DNA from: CAYRVX01 sp964427875
GTDB taxonomy: Bacteria; Planctomycetota; Phycisphaerae; SM23-33
DNA length: 64,000 bases
Direction: 5' to 3'
NCBI GenBank assembly: GCA_964427875.1
Contig: CAYRVX010000024.1
Location: 1-64,000, forward strand
Shown: piece after piece, positions 24,117 through 32,688 of the stretch
Numbering within the stretch: position 1 is the first letter of the stretch
How the letters are laid out: each line of letters begins with the position of its first letter
The notes under the pieces: model-generated
Database searches by the model: none
The model's input: only the letters and a program-made list of their open reading frames with translations
What the model was told of the DNA's origin: nothing
Translations under genes and position numbers: made by a program

Positions 24117-26900
24117 TCACGGACGCACGTACGGGCCCGTCAGAATCGGTGTCACGTAGACAAGCGGCGCGTCGCCTTCGGCCCGCAAGCGCAGCGTACA
24201 GCCGCCGGCCTTGACCGCCGGCAGCGGCGGCTTCAGCCGGTACGTGTTCTTCACCTTGTTCGAGCGATCGAAGAGGATCGCCGTGCCGTCGGGGAGCACT
24301 TCCACCATGTCATCCGGCTCGAGCGCCACGGGCAGGCGAAGGGCACGGTCGTCAACGTTCAACACGCACTTGACCAGCCGGGCGGGCACTTCCCGCAGGG
24401 CCTCGATGCGCCCCACCTGAACCGTCACCGGCTTGGGCTTCGGCATGCCGGCCAGTTGCAGCCGGAGCTCGCGCACGTGGGCGAAGTCGAAGCTCGAAAG
24501 GTTGCCCTTGTGCCGGAACAGGTCGTGCTCGAACGCGGCGTCGAAATCAGCGTCGACGAGCCGGACGTTCCGCCAACCGGTGAAGTCGATTCGCACGAGG
24601 TAATCGCGAGCGCGGATCAGGCTCGCATCGACGAGCTGCACGTCGAGCACCGCCCCGCTGCCGTCGCCTTTGACCCACAGGCCGAGGGAGCGGTGAGCAA
24701 GGAGGTCCAGCCGCCGGGCAAACTCGTGGCGGACCCACGCTCGGCTGCCGCGCGCCGCCGCGGCGGCTCGGCCGGTCAACTTCAGAGATGGCCGCCCGTC
24801 GCGCGCGGCTTCACGCGACAACGTGGCCGAGCAGCGGGCGCCGCCTCGGCCTTCGGCGTGCCAGGCGACGTTGCCGGCCGGATCGAACAGCACGACGTTG
24901 TCCTTGTCCCCGAAGCGTTTCAGGGCGGCCCTTGCCCGGATGCGGACCCAGAGCGGCTGGTCGCCGAAGGGGTTGTCCCACCGCCAGGCCGCGCCGCCGG
25001 GAACGCCCGGTTCCACCAGCCGCGTCGGGCCGTACTGCATCCTCCGAAACGACCAGCCGCCCTTCGGGTCGCTAAGCAGTCTGAACTCCCTGCGGGGCTC
25101 GCGCAGCTTCGCCAGAAGCCCCGCGGGCAGCCTCCCGCTGCGGCGGACGTCCTCGTAGCGGCGGATGATATCCAGGCATTCACCGGCCCGCCCGTTCTTG
25201 TCAAAGAAGAACGTGTGCATGTGCAGCGAGACGGGCGCATCGTGGGCCAGGGCCTTGACGCAGAAGTACTCCCACTCGTCCGGCTGCGTCGCGGGATAGC
25301 TGGGGGCCCAGGAACGGAGGTTCAGCCAGCCCATCTCCGCGGCCGCGAGGTTGCGGTGGTAGATGGCGATGCGATCAGGGACCTTGTGCTCGTCGAGGTA
25401 TCGCCTGGTGCGGACGTTCACGCCGTCGTTGGCGTTCCCCCGCATGTGCACGTGCCAGCCGAATCCCCGGTTGCCTCCCGACCCGGTGATCAGCACCTCT
25501 CGCCTGAGGCGCTTGGCGACCTCGCGATGGATCCAGTGGCTGTCATGCCAGTAGCGCCCCAGCCGTACGACGGCCTCGCCGCCGTCGAAGTAGATCATGT
25601 CCACGCCGCAGCGGTTGCAGACCTCGGCGATGCGAGCGCCGATCTCCGGCAGCAGGTCCGTCTTCGGGTCGGGCAGGAACATGTTGTACATCCGGTGCAG
25701 GTAGCGGACGCTCGCCCCGGCCTTGTGCGCGGCCGGCGTGGTCCCGTATCGGCCGCGCCGGCATCCGGTGAAGCTGAACGGCGCAGCCGTCGTGTAGCCC
25801 GCATAGCCGACGATCTCATCGTCGATCCACAGGTCGCAGCCGCGCGTGCCGTAGCTGTCCACCGTGGTCATGCCGGCCGGCGAGGAGTCCACCGGGACCT
25901 CCCTCGCGCCGGCGTCGATGTCGCTTGCCAGGGTGAAAGTCCCGGCGACCGCCAGGCGCCGATCGGGCACGGGGCGAAGGTAGGCATCGTTGGACGAGAT
26001 GCAGGCCGACAGCAGGTGGATGCCGAACTTCAGTCCCGCGGCGTGAAGCTTGTCCGAGACGCGCTTCAGGCCCGCCAGACCGTGCGGGTAGTTCCGCTTG
26101 TTCGGAACGTAGTGTCCGCAACCGGTGGACCACACGCCGCTGAACGTCAACACGTAGCCGAACCCGCCGCGCCGGGCGAACTCGATGACGCGGTCGGCGT
26201 TGGACTCGGTCAGATCGGTGAAGAGGTACGGTCGGCGCAGCTCGTCCGAGACGCGAAACCACTTGCCCCCGAGCGTCAGGTGCGGCAGGCGGTACTTCAG
26301 CTCCAGCCGCTCGATGGCCGCCAACGTGCCCTCCTTCGGGGTCACGAGGACCGCCAGGCGGACGTTGTCGAAGCCGGTGACGTCCACCGCCTCCGCCCGG
26401 AAGACGATCCCGTTGGAGGGAAACCCTGACGTTCGAACGTACGGGCTGAGTGCGGCGAACAGGACGTGCCGGTTGCCCGCCTCGCCCATCGGCCAGAAGC
26501 TCCCCAGCGTATCGAGAGGGACCTTCAGGCGCGTCTGGGCAAACACAATGCGATCGACTCCCTTCGGCACCTGGCCGACGAACTCCAGCAGCAGGTGGTC
26601 CGGCTCCGCCTTCGCGCGCAGCGTGACGTGATCGCGACGGGCAGCGAAGCCGATCCGCCACGTACCCTCCGACGCCGCGATGGAGTTGGCCGCGTGCCAG
26701 CCATCTTCGTCATGCAGCGAGGCGACCGGCAGCGGCCCGGCGGCCAGGTCCGCGCCGGTAGCCTTGATGACGAACGACTGCCGCGCGGCGCCCGCATCGA
26801 TGGTCCAGCGAACGTGATCGTTCTCCAGCGTGACGGCCTCCGGCCGGGCTGTCCCCGCCGCCGCCAGGGCCGCCACGGCCAGTCCCTGCAAAGCTCCCAT
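24117..26900 (-). CDS. Large secreted protein with glycoside-hydrolase-like TIM barrel
   Basis: A 927-residue exported protein: signal peptide (MGALQGLAVAALAAAGTARPEA), an N-terminal beta-rich domain (about 20-230), a barrel-like region with SGVWSTGCGHYVPNKRNYPHG, GLKFGIHLLSACI, DLWIDDEIVGYAGY, CGVDMIYFDGGEAVVRLG and YHRNLAAAEMGW, then C-terminal beta-sandwich sequences (GRPSLKLTGRAA to the end). The middle resembles alpha-galactosidase-type TIM barrels; the Asp in YFDGGE could be catalytic. Met at 26900 has GAGAGGTAGG upstream, and it is the start of the signal peptide. Glycan degradation is inferred; the family is not assigned. Confidence 0.68.
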   Translation of the reverse strand: MGALQGLAVAALAAAGTARPEAVTLENDHVRWTIDAGAARQSFVIKATGADLAAGPLPVASLHDEDGWHAANSIAASEGTWRIGFAARRDHVTLRAKAEPDHLLLEFVGQVPKGVDRIVFAQTRLKVPLDTLGSFWPMGEAGNRHVLFAALSPYVRTSGFPSNGIVFRAEAVDVTGFDNVRLAVLVTPKEGTLAAIERLELKYRLPHLTLGGKWFRVSDELRRPYLFTDLTESNADRVIEFARRGGFGYVLTFSGVWSTGCGHYVPNKRNYPHGLAGLKRVSDKLHAAGLKFGIHLLSACISSNDAYLRPVPDRRLAVAGTFTLASDIDAGAREVPVDSSPAGMTTVDSYGTRGCDLWIDDEIVGYAGYTTAAPFSFTGCRRGRYGTTPAAHKAGASVRYLHRMYNMFLPDPKTDLLPEIGARIAEVCNRCGVDMIYFDGGEAVVRLGRYWHDSHWIHREVAKRLRREVLITGSGGNRGFGWHVHMRGNANDGVNVRTRRYLDEHKVPDRIAIYHRNLAAAEMGWLNLRSWAPSYPATQPDEWEYFCVKALAHDAPVSLHMHTFFFDKNGRAGECLDIIRRYEDVRRSGRLPAGLLAKLREPRREFRLLSDPKGGWSFRRMQYGPTRLVEPGVPGGAAWRWDNPFGDQPLWVRIRARAALKRFGDKDNVVLFDPAGNVAWHAEGRGGARCSATLSREAARDGRPSLKLTGRAAAAARGSRAWVRHEFARRLDLLAHRSLGLWVKGDGSGAVLDVQLVDASLIRARDYLVRIDFTGWRNVRLVDADFDAAFEHDLFRHKGNLSSFDFAHVRELRLQLAGMPKPKPVTVQVGRIEALREVPARLVKCVLNVDDRALRLPVALEPDDMVEVLPDGTAILFDRSNKVKNTYRLKPPLPAVKAGGCTLRLRAEGDAPLVYVTPILTGPYVRP

Positions 26901-27038
26901 GAGCCTACCTCTCGGTTCGATGGCCTGACCGGATCGGGACCATACCTCATACGCTGTTGGCGGGGGCAGTGCAAGTGCCGGCGGGGCCGGCTCCCCCACC
27001 GCCAAGCCCCCCCTCCGTCCGCCGCGGGAGATTCTTCA

Positions 27039-27066
27039 TTGACTCCCCCCGCCCTGCCGATATAAT
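27039..27066 (+). promoter_or_regulatory. Sigma70-type promoter of the cimA leader/operon
   Basis: TTGACT (27039-27044), a 16-nt spacer, then a perfect TATAAT (27061-27066). Transcription would begin near 27073, giving a short leader before the 34-codon peptide at 27109. This is the best promoter match in the window. Confidence 0.75.
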
Positions 27067-27108
27067 GCCACGTAGACGAGCCCGAACGGGCACGCGGCAG
27101 GAGAGCCC

Positions 27109-27213
27109 ATGCAAACGTCTCAGGACATCCTGTTCGACTCGACCGCCCCGGCGGGCGGAGCGGTCGGCGTTTGCGTAGGCATCATTGTCGTAGTATCCTG
27201 CTGCGTGCCTTAG
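27109..27213 (+). CDS. Attenuator leader peptide upstream of cimA (34 aa)
   Basis: A 34-codon reading frame with GCAGGAGAG just before the ATG. It ends in GVCVGIIVVVSCCVP, with codons GTA GGC ATC ATT GTC GTA GTA at 27175-27195 and TAG at 27211. GTA and ATT are expected to be uncommon in a genome this GC-rich. A run of Ile and Val codons, followed by a terminator and then a citramalate synthase gene, is the arrangement of branched-chain amino-acid leader peptides in enteric bacteria. The peptide itself probably has no function; its translation rate would be the sensor. Confidence 0.8.
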   Translation: MQTSQDILFDSTAPAGGAVGVCVGIIVVVSCCVP

Positions 27214-27287
27214 GGCGAACCGGTCGAGTCCCCAGAAGACAGCCGAGGCCCTGAGGCGATGAGAGCTTCAGGGCCTCTTTCCTTTTC
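27206..27287 (+). terminator. Transcription attenuator of cimA: antiterminator and intrinsic terminator
   Basis: Terminator: GAGGCCCTGA (27245-27254) pairs perfectly with TCAGGGCCTC (27268-27277), followed by TTTCCTTTT. Antiterminator: TGCCTTAGGGC (27206-27216, which contains the leader TAG) pairs with GCCCTGAGGCG (27248-27258) through 11 base pairs including two G-U, and so blocks the terminator. A further pairing, GACTCGACCG (27136-27145) with CGGTCGAGTC (27221-27230), could hold the leader when not translated. A ribosome stalled on the Ile/Val codons leaves 27206-27216 free and allows read-through; one that reaches the stop codon covers it and terminates. Confidence 0.8.
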
Positions 27288-27299
27288 ACGGTGATGACC

Positions 27300-28910
27300 A
27301 TGAGCGACGCAACGCCACAGTCGAGAATCGAAGTCTACGACACGACGCTTCGCGACGGCACGCAGGCGCTGGGGGTGAGCCTGTCGGTCCAGGACAAGCT
27401 CCTGATCGCCCACGCGATGGACGATCTGGGCGTGGACTACATCGAGGGCGGCTACCCGCTGAGCAACCCGAAAGACGAGGCGTTCTTCCAGGAAGCGCGG
27501 AAGGCGGACTTCAGCAGCGCGAAGGTCGCCGCGTTCGGCATGACGCGCCGCAAGGGCGTCCAGGCCGACGACGACCCGGGCATGCAGGCCCTGCTTCGCA
27601 GCGAGTGCCCGACGCTGACGGTCGTCGGCAAGACGTGGGACCTGCACGTCCGCGACGTGCTGCGGGTCAGCGGCGAGGAGAACCTCGCCATGATCGCCGA
27701 GTCGATTGCGCTGCTCGTGTCCCGCGGGCGCGAGGTGATCTACGACGCCGAGCACTTCTTCGACGGCTGGCGCGCCGACCGCGCCTACGCGCTGGCGACG
27801 CTCCGAGCGGCCGGCCAGGCCGGGGCGAGAACGCTGGTCCTCTGCGACACCAACGGCGGATCGCTGCCGGAGCGGATCGGCGAGTGCATCGACGCGGTTC
27901 GCGAAGCGATGCCCGAAGCGCACCTGGGCATCCATTGCCACAACGATTGCGGTCTGGCCGTCGCCAACACGCTTGCCGCCGTCCTCCACGGCGCCACGCA
28001 CGTCCAGGGCACGATGAACGGCATCGGCGAGCGCTGCGGCAACGCGGACCTCTCGGCGGTGATCGGCAACCTGGCGGCGAAGTACCGCCGGGCGTGTCTC
28101 CAGCCCGGCACGCTGATCAAGCTGACGGAGGTCAGCCGGTTCATCTACGAGGTGGCCAATCTGAATCTCCAGGAGAATCAGCCCTTCGTCGGCGCCGGGG
28201 CGTTCGCCCACAAGGGAGGCATGCACGTGCACGCCGTGCGGCGGAACGTCCGGAGCTACGAGCACATCGACCCGGCGGCGGTGGGCAACGCCAGGCGGGT
28301 GCTGGTCAGCGAGCTGTCGGGCGTCAGCAACATCGCCGCGACGGCCCCGGCCAAGTTCGGCATCGCCGACGACAAGGACGCCCAGCGGAAGGTCCTCGAG
28401 CGCCTCATGGAGCTGGAAAGCGAGGGCTACCAGTTCGAGGCCGCCGAGGCGAGCTTCGAGGTGCTCATCCGACGCACGCTGGGCGGGGCGTGGTACCGAA
28501 GGCTCTGGGAGCTCGACCACTACCGAACGGTCATCTTCAAGCGCGGTGAGACGGACACCGACACCGAGGCCATCGTGAAGCTCAAGATCGACGGTGAGGT
28601 GAAGCACACGGTGGCCGAGGGCGACGGCCCGGTGGACTCGCTGTACACGGCCCTGCGGACGGCCCTGCGGAGAAGCTACCCGGCCGTGGACGAACTGCAC
28701 CTGGTGGACTACAAGGTCCGCGTGGTGAACACGGCCGCCGAGACGGCCGCGAAGGTGCGCGTCGTGATCGACTGGCACGACTCGGCCACGGCGGGCTACT
28801 TCGGGTCGGTGGGCGTCAGCGAGAACATCATCGAGGCGTCGTGGCTGGCCGTGGTGGACGCCATCGAGTTCACGGTCCTGAACTCGATGGACAGGCGGGA
28901 AGGCGACTGA
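27300..28910 (+). CDS. cimA: (R)-citramalate synthase
   Basis: CimA condenses pyruvate and acetyl-CoA to citramalate, the first step of the threonine-independent route to isoleucine. The 536-residue protein has the HMGL/LeuA-type barrel (VYDTTLRDGTQALG with metal and substrate residues, YIEGGYPLSNP, HCHNDCGLAVANTLAAV with metal His) and the C-terminal LeuA-type regulatory dimer domain (about 395-530), where isoleucine feedback normally binds. The layout and length fit CimA (TIGR00977 type) better than 2-isopropylmalate synthase. GTG at 27291 and ATG at 27294 are alternative starts. It follows an attenuator and is 43 nt upstream of valS. Confidence 0.9.
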   Translation: MSDATPQSRIEVYDTTLRDGTQALGVSLSVQDKLLIAHAMDDLGVDYIEGGYPLSNPKDEAFFQEARKADFSSAKVAAFGMTRRKGVQADDDPGMQALLRSECPTLTVVGKTWDLHVRDVLRVSGEENLAMIAESIALLVSRGREVIYDAEHFFDGWRADRAYALATLRAAGQAGARTLVLCDTNGGSLPERIGECIDAVREAMPEAHLGIHCHNDCGLAVANTLAAVLHGATHVQGTMNGIGERCGNADLSAVIGNLAAKYRRACLQPGTLIKLTEVSRFIYEVANLNLQENQPFVGAGAFAHKGGMHVHAVRRNVRSYEHIDPAAVGNARRVLVSELSGVSNIAATAPAKFGIADDKDAQRKVLERLMELESEGYQFEAAEASFEVLIRRTLGGAWYRRLWELDHYRTVIFKRGETDTDTEAIVKLKIDGEVKHTVAEGDGPVDSLYTALRTALRRSYPAVDELHLVDYKVRVVNTAAETAAKVRVVIDWHDSATAGYFGSVGVSENIIEASWLAVVDAIEFTVLNSMDRREGD

Positions 28911-28953
28911 CTCCTTTCCGCCGGCGATCGTGACAGAAGAGGTTTTGAGTCCA

Positions 28954-31900
28954 ATGGCTGCCGAACTTGCGAAAGTCTATGATCCCAAGAGCGTCGAGAC
29001 GGCGGTGTACGAGAAGTGGCTCGCCGCCGGGGCGTTTAACGCCGAGGCGAAGGACAGGCGAGCGAAGTATTGCATCGTGATCCCCCCGCCGAACGTTACC
29101 GACGTCCTGCACCTCGGCCACGCGCTGAACAACACGCTCCAGGACGTCCTCATCCGCTTCCGGCGGATGCAGCAGCACAACACGCTCTGGATGCCGGGGA
29201 CCGACCACGCGGGCATCGCCACGCAGACCGTCGTGGAAAAGCGGATCCTGGACGAAGAGGGCATCAAGCGCACCGACTTCGGGCGCCGGGAGTTCGTCGC
29301 CCGCGTCCAGGCGTGGAAGGACGAGTACGAGGCCCGCATCCTCAACCAGCTCAAGCTGATGGGCTGCTCGTGCGACTGGCGACGCACGCGCTTCACGATG
29401 GACGACGTCTGCGCCCGGGCCGTCCGCAGCGCGTTCTACAAGCTCTTCTGCGACGAGTTGATCTATCGCGGCAAGCGCCTCGTCAACTGGGACCCCGCCA
29501 CGCAGACCGTCCTCGCCGACGACGAGGTCGAGTACGAGACTATCGACGGGCACTTCTGGGACCTCCGCTACCCGCTCGTCGAGCCGGTGGAACTCCCTGG
29601 TGGCGCCGCCCGTGGCACGGGCGTCCCGCCCGTGGGTCACACGGCCGTCCCGGCCGTGGAAGCCGTGGAGATCCTGAAGCGCCAAGGAGCCTATCTGCCG
29701 CACTGGACGCAGGAGGGGGCTACCTATGCCGTGACATTTCGTCTGGCCGACTCGCTTCCCCAGAAGATCCTGGACAACTGGCGGCGCGAGCGAGAGGAGA
29801 TCCTTCAGAGGATTCGCCACCAGGGACGCCAGCCTTCCCGACAGGAAGAACGCGACCTCGCCCGGCTGTACTCACAGCGGGTCGATTCCTATCTGGATGC
29901 CGGGCACGGCTCCTGTTATCTCGGCGATGACAGGCTGGCCGAGTCCGTCATCACCGCCCTTAAGCATTCCGACGGGGAAAGGTATGAGCTCATCGCCTGG
30001 TGCGCAATGCCGAACCACGTCCACGTCATCGTCCGCCCCCTGGCTCAGCATGAACTGCCCGACATCCTTCATTCCTGGAAATCCTTCACGTCCAAGGAGG
30101 CCAATCGCATCCTCGGTCGCAAGGGCGAATTCTGGCAGGGCGAGTACTACGACCACCTCATTCGCGACGAGGAGGACTTCATTCACCAGATGAGCTACCT
30201 CCTCGACAATCCGGGCAAGGCCGGCCTCCAGAACTGGCGCTGGTGTGGCTGCAAAGGGGGGCGACGGCCTGCCAGAGATGTCGGGGGAACGCATGGGCAA
30301 GATGCCCATGCAACGCACGGGCAAGATGCCCGTGGCACGCTGATCACACACGTCACCGTCGCCACGACGCGGCCGGAGACAATGCTGGGCGACACGGCCG
30401 TGGCCATGAACCCGCGAGATCCGAGGGCAGACGCGCTGATCGGCAAGATGGTCCGCCTGCCGATCGTCGGTCGGGAGATCCCCATCATCGCCGACGACCA
30501 CGTCGTCCTGCCGGATCCCGAAAGCGAGGACGAGATGGCGAGGTTCTCGACGGGCTTCCTGAAGGTCACGCCCGCGCACGACCCCGACGACTACGCCATT
30601 GGCGAGCGGCACGGATTGCCCATCGTCAACGTCATGGCCCCCGACGGCACCATCTCGGATGAGTATGGCTGGGAGGACGCGACCGAGCCGGAGGCGCAGA
30701 ATCTGCTCGGGATGGACCGCTTCGAGGCCCGCCAGGCCATCGTCGAGTGGTTCCGAGCGAACAACCTGCTCGGCGAGGTCCGGCCGTACAGCCACCCTGT
30801 CGGCCACAGCTACCGCTCGCACGTGCCGATCGAGCCGTACCTGTCCGACCAGTGGTTCATCGCGGTCAAGAAGCAGGTCCCCTCCCTGCCGGACGAGGGG
30901 CTGATCGACGGTACGGACATCCCCGCAAACTCGCTGGCGGGCCTGGCGCTCAAGCCCCTGCTGGACGGCCGGCTCACGTTCACGCCCGAGCGCTACGCCG
31001 GCACGTACCGCGCCTGGCTGGAGGGCCTGCGCGACTGGCCGATCAGCCGCCAACTCTGGTGGGGCCACCAGATCCCGATATGGCGGGGGCCTGCCCCGAA
31101 GCTAATGGCACTCGACCCGGAGCTGTCGCCCGACACAAAACGATTCTTCCTTCCGGTGACGATAGACGGCGTGAAGTGCATGGCAGGGACCAGATTGGAG
31201 GACGGAACTCGATACGCATACATATCCGTTCCGGAAGGACATCCCCAGACCGAGCAGCAACTGGAGCGCAGCGGATTCCAGCGAGACGACGACGTCCTCG
31301 ACACGTGGTTCAGCTCCGCGCTGTGGCCGTTCTCGACGCTCGGCTGGCCCGAGGAGACGGCCGAACTGAAGACGTTCTATCCCGGCGACGTGCTTTGCAC
31401 GGCCCGAGAGATCATCACGCTGTGGGTCTCGCGGATGGTCATGATGGGCCAGTACTGCCTGGGCGACATCCCGTTTGCCGACGTGTTCATCCACGCGATG
31501 ATCCAGGACGGCGAGGGGCGGAAGATGTCCAAGAGCCTGGGCAACGGGATCGACCCGCTGGTGGTGATCGACTCGCACGGCGCCGACGCGATGCGCTTCA
31601 CCGTGGTCAGCATGACCACGCAGACGCAGGACGTCCGCATGCCGCTGAAGGAGATCGAGCTGCCCGACGGGCGAAAGGTCAACAGCTCCGAGAAGTTCGA
31701 CATCGGGCGGAACTTCTGCAACAAGCTGTGGAACGCCTCCCGCTTCGCCCTGATGAACCTCTCGGGCGCCCCGCCGTGGGCGACCATCCGCCCGAAGGAG
31801 AACCTCGCCGACGCGTGGGTCCTCAGCCGCCTGAACGCGACGATCCGCGACGTGACGGGCGCCGTCGAGGCCTTCCGCTTCAACGAGCTGACCGACACGC

Positions 31901-32643
31901 TCTATCACTTCATGTGGGACGACCTGTGCGACTGGTACCTCGAGATCGCCAAGGCACGCATCGGCGCCGGCCAGCACGCGCCCAAGGCGGTCCTGGCCCA
32001 CTGCCTCGACATCCTGCTGCGCCTGCTGCATCCCGTCGCGCCGTTCATCACCGAGGCGATCTGGCAGCACCTCAACCGGGTCGCGCCGCTGCGGGGCCCC
32101 GGCGACGAGCCGGCCGAGGCGATGCTCATCGCCGCCCAGTGGCCGTACGCCGACGCGGCCTCCATCAGCGGCGCCACCGAAGAGGACTTCGCCCTGCTCC
32201 AGGACATCGTCCGGAGGGTGCGCAACGTTCGGACCCAGCACAACGTTCCGCCGAAACGGACCGTCCACGCCGCCGTCGAGGCCCGCGGGGCGGCCGCGGG
32301 AATCGTCGCCGATAACCTCGACCTGCTGAGGAGCCAGGCGGGAATGGGCAACATCTCGATCCGCGACAGGATCGACTCGCCCCCCGCCAACGCCGCGGCC
32401 ATCGCCGCCGGCGGCGCGAAGCTCTACGTGCTGGACATCATCGAAGTCGAGGCCGAGCGGGTCCGCCTGACCAAGCAGGCCGAAACGCTCCGCAAGGGCA
32501 TCGGCGGAATCGAGGGCAAGCTCGCCAACGAGAACTTCCTCACCAGGGCCCCGGCCGACCTGGTCCAGCGGGAGCGCGAGCGCCTCGGGAAACTCCAGGA
32601 GGAGCTGGCGGCCGTGGAAAAGTCCCTCGCATCGCTGGGATAG
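28954..32643 (+). CDS. valS: Valyl-tRNA synthetase with an in-frame RAYT transposase inserted in the editing domain
   Basis: ValRS charges tRNA-Val. All class I landmarks are present: PPPNVTDVLHLGHALNN (HIGH box, HLGH about residues 53-56), WMPGTDHAGIATQ, CP1 editing motif VATTRPETMLGDTAVAMNP, VTPAHDPDDYAIGERH, SRQLWWGHQIPIW, KMSKSLGNGIDPL (about 857), the anticodon domain and a C-terminal coiled coil. Between FWDLRYPLVEPVEL (about residue 215) and ITHVTVATTRPET (about 465) lie about 245 extra residues with a complete RAYT sequence and REP-hairpin translations. The frame is unbroken from 28930 to 32643. Without the insert the length is near normal (about 985). ATG at 28954 is preferred over GTG at 28930; either fits. 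Confidence 0.93.
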   Translation: MAAELAKVYDPKSVETAVYEKWLAAGAFNAEAKDRRAKYCIVIPPPNVTDVLHLGHALNNTLQDVLIRFRRMQQHNTLWMPGTDHAGIATQTVVEKRILDEEGIKRTDFGRREFVARVQAWKDEYEARILNQLKLMGCSCDWRRTRFTMDDVCARAVRSAFYKLFCDELIYRGKRLVNWDPATQTVLADDEVEYETIDGHFWDLRYPLVEPVELPGGAARGTGVPPVGHTAVPAVEAVEILKRQGAYLPHWTQEGATYAVTFRLADSLPQKILDNWRREREEILQRIRHQGRQPSRQEERDLARLYSQRVDSYLDAGHGSCYLGDDRLAESVITALKHSDGERYELIAWCAMPNHVHVIVRPLAQHELPDILHSWKSFTSKEANRILGRKGEFWQGEYYDHLIRDEEDFIHQMSYLLDNPGKAGLQNWRWCGCKGGRRPARDVGGTHGQDAHATHGQDARGTLITHVTVATTRPETMLGDTAVAMNPRDPRADALIGKMVRLPIVGREIPIIADDHVVLPDPESEDEMARFSTGFLKVTPAHDPDDYAIGERHGLPIVNVMAPDGTISDEYGWEDATEPEAQNLLGMDRFEARQAIVEWFRANNLLGEVRPYSHPVGHSYRSHVPIEPYLSDQWFIAVKKQVPSLPDEGLIDGTDIPANSLAGLALKPLLDGRLTFTPERYAGTYRAWLEGLRDWPISRQLWWGHQIPIWRGPAPKLMALDPELSPDTKRFFLPVTIDGVKCMAGTRLEDGTRYAYISVPEGHPQTEQQLERSGFQRDDDVLDTWFSSALWPFSTLGWPEETAELKTFYPGDVLCTAREIITLWVSRMVMMGQYCLGDIPFADVFIHAMIQDGEGRKMSKSLGNGIDPLVVIDSHGADAMRFTVVSMTTQTQDVRMPLKEIELPDGRKVNSSEKFDIGRNFCNKLWNASRFALMNLSGAPPWATIRPKENLADAWVLSRLNATIRDVTGAVEAFRFNELTDTLYHFMWDDLCDWYLEIAKARIGAGQHAPKAVLAHCLDILLRLLHPVAPFITEAIWQHLNRVAPLRGPGDEPAEAMLIAAQWPYADAASISGATEEDFALLQDIVRRVRNVRTQHNVPPKRTVHAAVEARGAAAGIVADNLDLLRSQAGMGNISIRDRIDSPPANAAAIAAGGAKLYVLDIIEVEAERVRLTKQAETLRKGIGGIEGKLANENFLTRAPADLVQRERERLGKLQEELAAVEKSLASLG
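29612..29664 (+). repeat. Left REP-like double hairpin of the RAYT insertion
   Basis: Two adjacent palindromes, CACGGGCGTCCCGCCCGTG and ACGGCCGTCCCGGCCGT. This 53-nt block matches 48300-48352 at 45 of 53 positions by hand alignment, with most differences in loops (for example ATCTT versus GTCCC), so stems are kept. Confidence 0.85.
30289..30340 (-). repeat. Right REP-like double hairpin of the RAYT insertion
   Basis: Palindromes GCATGGGCAAGATGCCCATGC and CACGGGCAAGATGCCCGTG in tandem. On the minus strand the second reads CACGGGCATCTTGCCCGTG, identical to the first hairpin of the argC-argJ element (48303-48321). Orientation is opposite to the left repeat, as for a RAYT bounded by inverted REPs. 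Confidence 0.85.
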
Positions 32644-32688
32644 ATGCCCGGCCGGCCTCTTTGCGCGCGTATGATGTCAGAGAGTCCG

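Larger units (their letters stand above)
29606..30340 (+). mobile_element. REP-associated tyrosine transposase (RAYT, Y1/HUH) insertion inside valS
   Basis: About 735 nt, in frame with valS. The protein shows the RAYT order: LPHWTQEGATYAVTFRLADSLPQ, a helical linker, YLGDDRLAESVI, CAMPNHVHVIVRPL (HUH box, His355 and His357 of ValS), ILHSWKSFTSKEANRILGRKGEFWQGEYYDHLIRDEEDF (catalytic Tyr398 or 399), and SYLLDNPGKAGL. An internal GTG at 29665 could have been its original start. Ends are hairpins (29612-29664 and 30289-30340), the second translating to THGQDAHATHGQDARGT. No stop or frameshift separates it from ValRS. Exact junctions are uncertain by a few codons, and no target duplication is obvious. 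Confidence 0.9.

Noticed and set aside
23082..26429. Long open frame on the plus strand opposite the methyltransferase and glycosidase-like genes
   Set aside because: No recognisable motif, skewed composition, and the opposite strand encodes clear protein families with ribosome sites.
28911..28953. T-box riboswitch upstream of valS
   Set aside because: Only 43 nt separate cimA and valS, far too short for a T-box; control is better explained by the leader-peptide attenuator before cimA.
28954..32643. Intein in valS
   Set aside because: The extra block lacks intein ends (no Cys/Ser at the first residue, no His-Asn at the end, no TxxH block) and instead has full RAYT motifs and REP hairpin ends.
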